Of a DNA stretch of 13,997 bases, positions 7,362 through 13,997 are shown piece after piece. Every line of letters begins with the position of its first letter. Positions within the stretch are counted from its first letter, which is position 1. The DNA lies in assembly GCA_003650785.1 (NCBI GenBank), contig QMRW01000024.1:1-13997 (forward strand), given 5' to 3'. The notes under the pieces were generated by a model. It had not been told where the DNA came from. It saw only the letters and a list, made by a program, of their open reading frames with translations, and did not search any database. A program made the position numbers and the translations under genes. The stretch comes from Thermoprotei archaeon. Lineage in GTDB: Archaea > Thermoproteota > Thermoprotei > Thermofilales > B20-G17.

Positions 7362-9314
7362 ATGAGTAAGGAATATGTCGAGCTAAAGGAAGGATTCACG
7401 CTCAGAGTATTCGTAGCTCTAGTGTACTCAGCACTTATATTAACTCCTATAATAATATATACTCAGCTGGTCACACCTATCATTATTAGCCCAATAATAA
7501 TATTCATTATATTTGTAGAATTCTCTAGATATTTAGGGAAACCACTGACACTACAGGAGGCTTTTCTAATATACTTCTGCTCCGGTATGATAGTCTTAGT
7601 AGGAGCTGTGAGATCAATATTCTGGCTAGATCTACTATTTAGACATTATCTCGCTATAGGTCCATTTCTCAGAGTACTAATGGATCCAACTCAAATTCCA
7701 CGATGGTGGCTTCCTCCTCTAGACTCTGAAGCATTCGCCTATAGGACTTTTCTTCATCCAGATTGGATACTACCAGTTGTAATCACACTAATACCAACCA
7801 TAAGCCTAATGATGGCCTCTATAGCACTATCCTATGTACTAGCCCAACTCTACATAGAGGTAGAAAGACTCCCCTTTCCAGTGGCTCAATATCAAGCAGA
7901 ACTTATTAGGAATATGGTGGAAAGGGAACCTAAGAGATTCGGAATATTCATTCTAGGGGCTATATTCGGACTGATCTATGGTACTGCTCTCTACGGTCTC
8001 CCTATGGTGACCCTAGCTCTCTTTGGAAAGAGCTATAGTTTTCCTGGATTACAGGTACCGTGGAATGATCTAACACCACTTTTAGAGATAGTGCTTCCTG
8101 GAGCTATCCTAGGAGTGATGCCAGATGCACTAGCTGTCACTACATCTTGGGTAATCCCTAGATACATAATAATAACAATCGCCATAACATCTCTATCAAT
8201 ATACCTTATAGGAAACCATCTAGCACTTAGACTAGCAGATGTAGTTCCTATAAAAGCCTTCCAATTCTGGAAGGAGGATTGGTTCCCAGGTGCAGGATTA
8301 ATGCTTACTTTTACAAATTCATATAGGGATCTGTGGATAAATGCACATATATCAGTTAGTATCATGGCTGCAATTGTATCACTACTAGCGCATCGCCGAG
8401 CATATGCTAGAGCATTTCGTAATCTATGGGTGTTACCCGAAGCTATGAAGAAAGCTGGCTACATATCACTAAAAATACTCCTAACACTATACTTACTATC
8501 CTGTTCAATGGTGATAGCACTAATATGGTTCCTTGTACCAGACTTTCCCCTATACCTCATACTACCTCTAGTAGTATGGGAGCTTATGTTCACCTTCATA
8601 TATGGATGGGGAGTAGGCGCTATAGGATTAGCTGGTGCAGTAGAGCCTCCATACATGAGAGAGGGAATATTAATCTTCAGTGCTCATTACTTGGGCTACA
8701 AGAAGATGGACATATGGTTAGCACCGTGGATGATTAATCCTGGTAGAGATGCCGCTCTCCTCCTTAACAATGCCTTTAGAGTAGGGTACTGGTGTGGCTG
8801 CAAACCCAGTAGTTATATCAAAGCTATGATAGTAGCTAACGTGCTCTGGACTATCTCAGCACTAGCATTTACAGAACTCTTCTGGAAAATGGCTCCAATA
8901 CCCTCTGCAGCATATCCCTGGGCAGCTGTCAGTTGGGCTCTAGCAGCTGTGAGGTCTACATACTTCCCCTCTATAGCCCTTGGAAAGATGATAAGACCTG
9001 TATTCCACGTAGATATGTTTATACTGGGTATTATCATAGGATTGGTGGCAATACTCCTCTTCAAGCTATTCAAGACTCCATTAACAGCCTTCATAGGTGT
9101 AGTATCTGGACTAACTATAGCACCTCCCATTGCACTATCCCTCCTCATAGGGCTACTACTCGGTTTGGTAGCTGAAAGATTTAAGGGTAGAGAGTGGTGG
9201 CGTACTTACAGGACCTCGATAATAGCTGGTATAGCCCTAGGCGAGGGTATAGTTATAGCTCTTGGCGGAGCATTAATGTTGATAGTGAAATCGATATGGA
9301 TCTCTCCATACTAA
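7362..9314 (+). CDS. OPT-like / DUF6785-type polytopic membrane transporter, operon copy
   Basis: The 650-residue protein is hydrophobic throughout, with roughly 12-15 candidate membrane helices (for example about 15-35, 38-54, 68-84, 136-162, 194-220 and several closely packed after 380). ERLPFP at residues 168-173 follows a helix and matches EKLPFP at 170-175 of the divergent gene at 692-2665, so the two are paralogs of the OPT-like family. Overall identity looks low and the C-terminal thirds differ. Here there is a WCGC sequence near residue 476-479 and a long run of glycine-rich helices to the end. It starts 7 bases after the fusion gene and overlaps the next gene by 19 bases, so it is cotranscribed between two FtsX-type proteins. 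A role in importing a peptide or related solute handled by its partners is inferred. The family call is fairly secure; the substrate is unknown. Confidence 0.78.
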   Translation: MSKEYVELKEGFTLRVFVALVYSALILTPIIIYTQLVTPIIISPIIIFIIFVEFSRYLGKPLTLQEAFLIYFCSGMIVLVGAVRSIFWLDLLFRHYLAIGPFLRVLMDPTQIPRWWLPPLDSEAFAYRTFLHPDWILPVVITLIPTISLMMASIALSYVLAQLYIEVERLPFPVAQYQAELIRNMVEREPKRFGIFILGAIFGLIYGTALYGLPMVTLALFGKSYSFPGLQVPWNDLTPLLEIVLPGAILGVMPDALAVTTSWVIPRYIIITIAITSLSIYLIGNHLALRLADVVPIKAFQFWKEDWFPGAGLMLTFTNSYRDLWINAHISVSIMAAIVSLLAHRRAYARAFRNLWVLPEAMKKAGYISLKILLTLYLLSCSMVIALIWFLVPDFPLYLILPLVVWELMFTFIYGWGVGAIGLAGAVEPPYMREGILIFSAHYLGYKKMDIWLAPWMINPGRDAALLLNNAFRVGYWCGCKPSSYIKAMIVANVLWTISALAFTELFWKMAPIPSAAYPWAAVSWALAAVRSTYFPSIALGKMIRPVFHVDMFILGIIIGLVAILLFKLFKTPLTAFIGVVSGLTIAPPIALSLLIGLLLGLVAERFKGREWWRTYRTSIIAGIALGEGIVIALGGALMLIVKSIWISPY

Positions 9315-12259
9315 GACCTATACTACTAATTTTTCTACTCTTAATACTGTCCTTGAGTGCAAGTAATGCGTACTCTACTCCAAGTGAGACTCTTATTAAG
9401 GGAGTAGTAAGGGATAGTGTAAGTGGAGACCCTCTAGCCGAAACTCTAGTAATTGCCTTTAGAGTAGAGAATAAATTACTAACTCTCTATAAACAGACTA
9501 GAACGGACAAAATGGGCCGTTTTCAGCTCTCCATACCCTCTTCAGACTTTGTATATCTAGCTCTGGTAAAAGATGAGGAAGGAAGTGAAGGTCTAGATTA
9601 CGTTCCTGTACTTCTACTCATACCCACGGGAAAGAGGGAGATTCTAGTAGAAGAAGAACTAGTACCAGCAGGTACTGTATTCATAGTTGTAGGAACTGTA
9701 CTGAAGTTCCTAAGTTATGAGAGACTCGTAGTGTGGCCTATCCTGGACTATGAGATCCCTAACTATGATTATTCAAATTACCTAAGACTTATAGATACTA
9801 TTAAAGGATGTAGAGAACTCTACTCTAGATTAGCAGATGTGATAATGCTATCAGAGGGTATCTATACACTATGCATACCAGCTAATGTAAGCTTTACTCT
9901 ACATCTAACACTATACGATCATGGAACTAGAGTACTAATTAAGCATGCTAAGAAGTACACAGTTGATAAGGGAGCAGTACTTAAACTCGATCTCAGAGAG
10001 GAGATAATGCTAATGGGTACTATGAAGACTGTAGAAGTATCTATAGCAGACTTAGAGAGAGAACTGGAACTCCTAGAAAATGCACATGTAGATGTAAGAA
10101 TGGAGAGGGGTAAATTAGTTCAACTTAGGAGGGTGCTTGGTAGAATACATCGTGAGATTAGGAGAGATAGATACAGTTTAGCTGGAATGTACTTCAAAGA
10201 GGTAAGAAAACTTCTAAGAGATATCGAAACTAGCCTTAAGCACAAAAGGATTAGTTGTAGATATATGCTCGCTATACTCCTAGTACTATCGCTAGTACTA
10301 TCCCTAGCGATATCATCTTTTATAACACTTATAGGTACTCTTAAATGGTTTATTCTTTCAGTAATCTCGTATTTATTACTCTCTACTATACTACATTTAC
10401 ACCCATTATCGACAATAGGCAGAGAATATTCAACCTTCTTCTCTACATTATTTCTATTCACACTACTTTTTGCACTATCTAGAGTTTTAAAGTTAGGAAG
10501 AAAACCCACCTCCACTTTTGGATTGGCACTAACTATACTAGCACTAAGCATCAATAATATGAAAAAGCGAAAAATTAGAAGTTTCATAATGGCTTTATCA
10601 ATTATGGTAATATCGCTTTCTTTCCTCACTATAGTAGAAGTGAGTAGTATAGCCGAATTGAGAGTGGAGGAGAATGAAATAAGTAGGAAGGAAAGTATCC
10701 TTTCTTTCCGATGGATAGATCGTAGAGCACCTAGACCTAATTTCATACCTCTAGATTACTCTGTAGTAGAATACCTAAAGGAAAGATTAAGTATAGAACT
10801 TATCTCCATTAAAGCCGAGTCTCTTCCAAAAGCCTGGAATGCCTATCTGAGAATGCAGGAATTAGATGAATATCCAGAACCCCTAGGGTATGTAGTAAGG
10901 GAAGATTTAAGAGTGGAACTAGAGGGGATCTTAGGTATAGTACCGGATGTTGAATCCAAGTTTGTCGATTTAAGTGATCTAATCTCACATGGTAGATTCT
11001 TTAGAAAACATGAACAGAATGGCGTGGTTGTAAGTGATGATATAGCTCTAATACTCGATCTCTCTATTGGAGATGAAATATTAGTACATGTAGACAACCT
11101 CCGTATCAAACTCATAGTTAAGGGTATACTTAATAGCTCAAGATTAGCTTCGCTAATTGACTTAGATGGACTATACTATACCCCTTTAAAACTCGAATTT
11201 ACTACAGTACCCTCTACTACTGGAGAGCTAAAATTTGTACCCATAAGAGCTAGACCAGTAGTTAAGCGCTTGATCATAGTGAATTTGGAAAAAGCTATAG
11301 ACATGGGTTGTGTTCTGTCTAGAATAGCCATATTACCAGGTGAACCTAGAGATCTATCGACACTATGTAAGAGTATTGTTGAAGAAACTCGCTTGGATGT
11401 GTGGTATATTCGAGGGGGTAAAGTAAGACACTACTACATTATAGAGTCTCTGGAAATAATAGGCGGTCCTGAATTTTCCATATTACTCGTGATGCTATCA
11501 CTAATAGTGGCACTTACTACAATAGGGATACTCTACGAGAGAAAGAGAGATCTATCTATAATCTCTACACTAGGATTCAATCCAACACACCTCTGGTTAA
11601 GTCTATCCACTGAAGTATGGATCCTACTAATCCTACCTACCATAGCATCTATAGAGGTTACGATGTTAGGACTACCACTTATCTCCCGAATAATACCCAT
11701 AACACTTAGTATAGACACAAACCCCATATGGATAATTTCGCTTCTTCTAGCTATAAGTATAGTATCCATAATTAGTTCTACACCTATAGCACTTGCATCC
11801 ATCAAGACCCTAGCTCCAAATATACCTTTCAGGTGGAAGTTCGAACTTAGAGACCTAAAGAATATAGCTCTACCTCTAAGGCTAAAGAAAGAGGAAGCAA
11901 GTAGTTTTCTTAAGTTCATATCTAGTAGGCTAAGAGAGGAAGCCAACCTACCAATAATTGAGGGGAGTAAAGAACTCGTAGTAGCTGTGTGGGATCTTCG
12001 TACGGAAGGACATGAGAAGGACCTATATTTATCGTTCAAGATATCATTTCATACCTCTTGGAGGTATTTTAGAGCATCATGCAAACTAAGACTCTATCTA
12101 GAAGATAGGTACTACGTACTATCCCTACATGTAGAGCCTATAGATATCTATGGATTTCATAAAGAGCACGTTTCATACCATATTGGAGAGCTTATGAGGA
12201 GGCTAGTGCTTGAGTGGGCTATTGAGAGGGGAGTTTCTCTAAGAGAAAGAGGTACATGA
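9296..12259 (+). CDS. Carboxypeptidase-regulatory-like domain / FtsX permease protein, paralog of the M28 fusion without the peptidase
   Basis: I place the start at the ATG at 9296: it begins directly with a clean signal or anchor segment (ILRPILLIFLLLILSLSA), whereas the longer frame back to 9194 only adds 34 polar residues that shadow the preceding gene. The 987-residue product has a beta domain resembling carboxypeptidase regulatory domains (about 33-130, with GVVRDSVSGDPL and DKMGRFQLSIPS). A charged, probably coiled-coil stalk follows (about 249-318), then membrane helices (about 324-401). The FtsX/MacB-type unit has KKRKIRSFIMALS, an extracellular loop of about 451-720 with VVVSDDIALILDLSIGDEI, and three helices to about 837 with YERKRDLSIISTLGF. 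A cytoplasmic tail ends the protein. The order and the tail parallel the C-terminal part of the fusion at 2798-7354. It overlaps the preceding gene by 19 bases and converges on the toroid gene. No ATPase partner is seen. Substrate unknown. Confidence 0.78.
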   Translation: MDLSILRPILLIFLLLILSLSASNAYSTPSETLIKGVVRDSVSGDPLAETLVIAFRVENKLLTLYKQTRTDKMGRFQLSIPSSDFVYLALVKDEEGSEGLDYVPVLLLIPTGKREILVEEELVPAGTVFIVVGTVLKFLSYERLVVWPILDYEIPNYDYSNYLRLIDTIKGCRELYSRLADVIMLSEGIYTLCIPANVSFTLHLTLYDHGTRVLIKHAKKYTVDKGAVLKLDLREEIMLMGTMKTVEVSIADLERELELLENAHVDVRMERGKLVQLRRVLGRIHREIRRDRYSLAGMYFKEVRKLLRDIETSLKHKRISCRYMLAILLVLSLVLSLAISSFITLIGTLKWFILSVISYLLLSTILHLHPLSTIGREYSTFFSTLFLFTLLFALSRVLKLGRKPTSTFGLALTILALSINNMKKRKIRSFIMALSIMVISLSFLTIVEVSSIAELRVEENEISRKESILSFRWIDRRAPRPNFIPLDYSVVEYLKERLSIELISIKAESLPKAWNAYLRMQELDEYPEPLGYVVREDLRVELEGILGIVPDVESKFVDLSDLISHGRFFRKHEQNGVVVSDDIALILDLSIGDEILVHVDNLRIKLIVKGILNSSRLASLIDLDGLYYTPLKLEFTTVPSTTGELKFVPIRARPVVKRLIIVNLEKAIDMGCVLSRIAILPGEPRDLSTLCKSIVEETRLDVWYIRGGKVRHYYIIESLEIIGGPEFSILLVMLSLIVALTTIGILYERKRDLSIISTLGFNPTHLWLSLSTEVWILLILPTIASIEVTMLGLPLISRIIPITLSIDTNPIWIISLLLAISIVSIISSTPIALASIKTLAPNIPFRWKFELRDLKNIALPLRLKKEEASSFLKFISSRLREEANLPIIEGSKELVVAVWDLRTEGHEKDLYLSFKISFHTSWRYFRASCKLRLYLEDRYYVLSLHVEPIDIYGFHKEHVSYHIGELMRRLVLEWAIERGVSLRERGT

Positions 12260-13496
12260 AGAGAGGAGGACATACTGACATAGCAACGGCAAATCCCTGT
12301 TCTTCGTGACCTACCATAGTTGTGGGAACTTCGTTATAGTACTTTCCAGCGAATGGTAGATAGCCTATCTTGTAGAGCCCGTACCTATCTCCATAATATG
12401 TCAGCCCGGGTACTCTATTCCTTTCATTTGAGGATTTATACATATCTGTCCTAGTAATCCAGTAGTATGCCAGTTCCGCTGCAGCTAGGTACATCCACTT
12501 ACGAGAGAATTCTATAGGAAGCTCATAGTATAAGTCTATCAATGCTATTACAGCACCACAGGCTGTCGATATAAATTCGTACTCCACTAGACCATAGGTA
12601 GGACTATAGGCCCATATAAAGCCTCCCCATGCTCTTGGATCGTACCAGTACTTGTGATTTCCCCATCTCCTGGAGAGAGGTGTGAATTGCATTCTCAGGA
12701 GAAAGTCGGCAGCTAGTACAGCTCCACCTAAAGGCATTTTCATAGTCCCATTGATGCCGTATAGGTATTTATAATTCCCAGTTCTCCTATAAGCTTCTAG
12801 CCATGCTCTAATCGCGCCAGCAGTATCCCCCGTAAAATAGCTATTTACCCTCCACTCACCACCGGCTCTCGAAAGGTGGGGAAGACCTCCATAAGCTTCA
12901 CTCTCAGGATTCGTATTCTGTTTTAGTAACATGTAATCGCATATCCTCAGAGCTGTTGTTAGATAGGTTCTATTACCAGTTACATCGTAGATCCCGAATA
13001 GGACCAGTGCAGTAGCTGCAGTATCCCCCATTCTTATTCCGTAGACCTCTGGTGGGTAGGATGTATATACTCCCCCCTCCTCACTTATCATCCTCAGAAG
13101 CCATTCAACGGCTCTCTTAGCTGATTGAAGGTACCTATTGTCACCTGTGATCTTATACAACTCTATGAGACCCCTCACTATAGGAGTAACATGCTCTGTA
13201 GCTATCCACATAGCTGGTTCCGCAAAGTTAGTACCTGAACCCCATTCACCGAAGTCTGGAGGTAGCCCACTAAAGAAGAACATTCCTTCTGTAAAAGCTC
13301 CTTTAGTCTCTTCGGGAGGTATTATACCCTTGGAGCTCACCTTCCAAGATATCTCTTTCCCCCTCCTAAGTACATGCACGTAGAAGTCCCTGAATTCCTT
13401 AAACCAATCACTATATCCAACTTGGATCCTAAGACACCATTCAGATGCTAGTTTTGCTGCTTTTAGATACTTCTCGTTACGAGTTAATCTATACAT
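12219..13496 (-). CDS. Toroid domain, longest uninterrupted ATG-initiated frame of the broken gene
   Basis: This is the 425-residue part of the toroid protein that can be read from an ATG with no frameshift. It contains most hairpins and the C-terminal elements GHEEQGFAVAMSVCPP and LFLLEKLPSQ. It lacks a signal sequence and roughly the first 60-115 residues of the full protein. I list it because an automated annotation would probably report this interval. I consider 12219-13842 the better gene extent, because the same frame is open and protein-like for another 61 codons upstream (13679-13497) without any ATG, GTG or TTG. Confidence 0.6.
   Translation of the reverse strand: MYRLTRNEKYLKAAKLASEWCLRIQVGYSDWFKEFRDFYVHVLRRGKEISWKVSSKGIIPPEETKGAFTEGMFFFSGLPPDFGEWGSGTNFAEPAMWIATEHVTPIVRGLIELYKITGDNRYLQSAKRAVEWLLRMISEEGGVYTSYPPEVYGIRMGDTAATALVLFGIYDVTGNRTYLTTALRICDYMLLKQNTNPESEAYGGLPHLSRAGGEWRVNSYFTGDTAGAIRAWLEAYRRTGNYKYLYGINGTMKMPLGGAVLAADFLLRMQFTPLSRRWGNHKYWYDPRAWGGFIWAYSPTYGLVEYEFISTACGAVIALIDLYYELPIEFSRKWMYLAAAELAYYWITRTDMYKSSNERNRVPGLTYYGDRYGLYKIGYLPFAGKYYNEVPTTMVGHEEQGFAVAMSVCPPLFMYLFLLEKLPSQ
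12234..12248. repeat. Perfect 7-base palindromic arms in the convergent 3' overlap
   Basis: TTTCTCT (12234-12240) and AGAGAAA (12242-12248) are exact inverted copies around one base; as RNA this could form a six-pair stem with a UAA loop on either strand. It lies inside the 41-base overlap of the operon's last gene and the toroid gene. It might influence transcript ends of both, but the stem is A/U-rich, coding on both strands, and may be chance. Confidence 0.3.
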
Positions 13497-13653
13497 TTTA
13501 CATGAGAGTTCTAGAAACCATCCAGTATCATGTGATGCTATGTAGGTTTCGTATTCACTCTCTAGTCCATAGGCTGCAGCCCACTTGAAACCCTTAATAT
13601 AGTAACCCGCTAATCCTCCCCATGCATCTCTACATACTGTGTGCCAACCCCAT

Positions 13654-13842
13654 TCATAGTACGGAGGAGTTATTTTGAAACTGCATCATCCACTCTAGCC
13701 CCTCTTGTGCAAGGCTTAACAGTTCATTCCTCAGTGCTATGCTGGATAAACTTGGACATATAGGTAAAATGAATAGAAATACAACTAAATAAATCAGTGC
13801 CAACAGTACACTCAGTAGTACACAGGCGATTTTCCTACTCAC
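13654..13842 (-). CDS. Signal-anchor N-terminal fragment of the toroid gene
   Basis: This 62-codon frame begins at GTG 13842. It encodes a basic start (MSRK), a long hydrophobic helix (about 7-28) and an amphipathic helix ending EWMMQF at about residue 55; the last seven residues before the TGA look like out-of-frame read-through. It supplies the missing export signal and first helix of the toroid protein downstream and is best regarded as the 5' part of that gene, not as an independent small protein. Confidence 0.6.
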   Translation of the reverse strand: MSRKIACVLLSVLLALIYLVVFLFILPICPSLSSIALRNELLSLAQEGLEWMMQFQNNSSVL

Positions 13843-13846
13843 AATA

Positions 13847-13905
13847 GCACCTATAGTCCCTCTGAATAGTACAAATATTATTACATGGGATAATATTTAA
13901 TATTT
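13847..13905 (-). promoter_or_regulatory. Promoter and ribosome binding site of the toroid gene
   Basis: AGGTGC at 13852-13847 lies four bases before the GTG at 13842 and fits a ribosome binding site. Further upstream on the minus strand, the AT-rich run around 13905-13889 (ATTAAATATTATCCC) is a TATA-box candidate that would start transcription near 13862-13866. The surrounding AT richness makes the exact box uncertain. Confidence 0.45.
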
Positions 13906-13997
13906 TTTATCTATCTATGCATACTAAAGTATTCATATATTAATTTATAAAATGGATATCTTGAGTCAAAAATAAATATTATCACATTAATATCTAT
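13906..13997. other. AT-rich stretch at the right edge, no gene seen
   Basis: The last 92 bases are strongly AT-rich. The only plus-strand ATG-initiated frame noticed (13952) stops after seven codons. I see no RNA gene or repeat here; it is probably intergenic DNA upstream of the toroid gene. Confidence 0.5.

Larger units (their letters stand above)
12219..13842 (-). pseudogene. Membrane-anchored or secreted alpha/alpha-toroid protein, reading frame interrupted once
   Basis: The gene appears to start at GTG 13842 (AGGTGC lies four bases upstream) with a signal anchor (VLLSVLLALIYLVVFLFIL, about 8-26) and the first helix (LLSLAQEGLEWMMQF). That frame stops at 13654, but the frame open from about 13679 to 12219 continues the same domain: FKITPPYYEWGWHTVCRDAW, then repeated helical hairpins such as DTGWFLELSCKMYRLTRNEK, LYKITGDNRYLQSAKRAVEW, GIYDVTGNRTYL and AYRRTGNYKYL. 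Joined by one +1 shift the product is about 540 residues. The spaced aromatic hairpins ending in A..W resemble (alpha/alpha)6-toroid enzymes such as six-hairpin glycosidases and epimerases. No glycosidase family can be named and catalytic residues are not assigned. Without the shift, translation would have to start at 13496 and lose conserved-looking helices and the export signal. The break may be a recent mutation, a sequence error or recoding. The type label reflects the break only; the rest of the frame is intact. Confidence 0.68.

Noticed and set aside
9194..9295. Upstream extension of the third operon gene to an ATG at 9194
   Set aside because: The extra 34 residues are polar, overlap the preceding membrane-protein gene by over 100 bases, and sit in front of a clean signal segment that begins at ATG 9296.
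10120..10746. 208-codon minus-strand open frame
   Set aside because: Antisense to the coiled-coil and membrane part of the third operon gene; its serine/leucine-rich product is what the complement of that coding sequence gives, and it has no promoter or binding site of note.
11533..12039. 168-codon minus-strand open frame
   Set aside because: Antisense shadow of the FtsX C-terminal part; low-complexity serine/isoleucine product with no recognisable domain.
1..13997. tRNA, rRNA, CRISPR arrays, insertion sequences
   Set aside because: No cloverleaf-like GC-rich segment, no regularly spaced repeats, and no transposase motif were noticed in any region, including the three intergenic gaps.

Overview
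The window looks archaeal, most likely from a thermophilic Thermoproteota (crenarchaeal) lineage. Arginine is encoded almost only by AGA/AGG and isoleucine mostly by ATA. Putative genes are preceded by TATA boxes about 25-30 bases upstream of (nearly) leaderless starts, or by GGTG/GAGGT ribosome binding sites. The leftmost gene is an Nre-type DNA repair protein, a family characteristic of archaea. No rRNA, tRNA, CRISPR array or insertion sequence was seen.

Layout: (1) 1-606, minus strand: N-terminal 202 codons of an NreA-like DNA repair protein, cut by the window edge. (2) 692-2665, minus: a large polytopic membrane protein resembling oligopeptide (OPT) transporters / DUF6785-DUF6784 proteins. 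(3) A divergent promoter region at 2666-2797. (4) A tight plus-strand operon, 2798-12259. It encodes a 1518-residue fusion (PA domain, M28 peptidase-like domain, carboxypeptidase-regulatory-like beta domain, FtsX/MacB-type ABC permease), then a second OPT-like transporter, then a 987-residue protein that repeats the C-terminal half of the first (beta domain, helical stalk, FtsX permease) without the peptidase part. (5) 12219-13842, minus, converging on and overlapping the operon: a membrane-anchored or secreted alpha/alpha-toroid protein, enzyme-like, whose frame is broken once near 13677-13680. (6) 13843-13997: AT-rich upstream region with no gene seen.

The accessory part (692-13842) reads as one cell-surface module: two OPT-like transporters, two paralogous FtsX permeases carrying large extracytoplasmic domains, and an extracytoplasmic toroid protein. 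The M28 domain keeps most metal ligands, but the tandem catalytic glutamates align with Arg-Trp. It may therefore bind rather than cleave peptides, as in transferrin-receptor-like relatives. No ABC ATPase lies in the window. Capture or processing of an extracellular peptide or glycopeptide followed by uptake is the simplest hypothesis, but the substrate is unknown.
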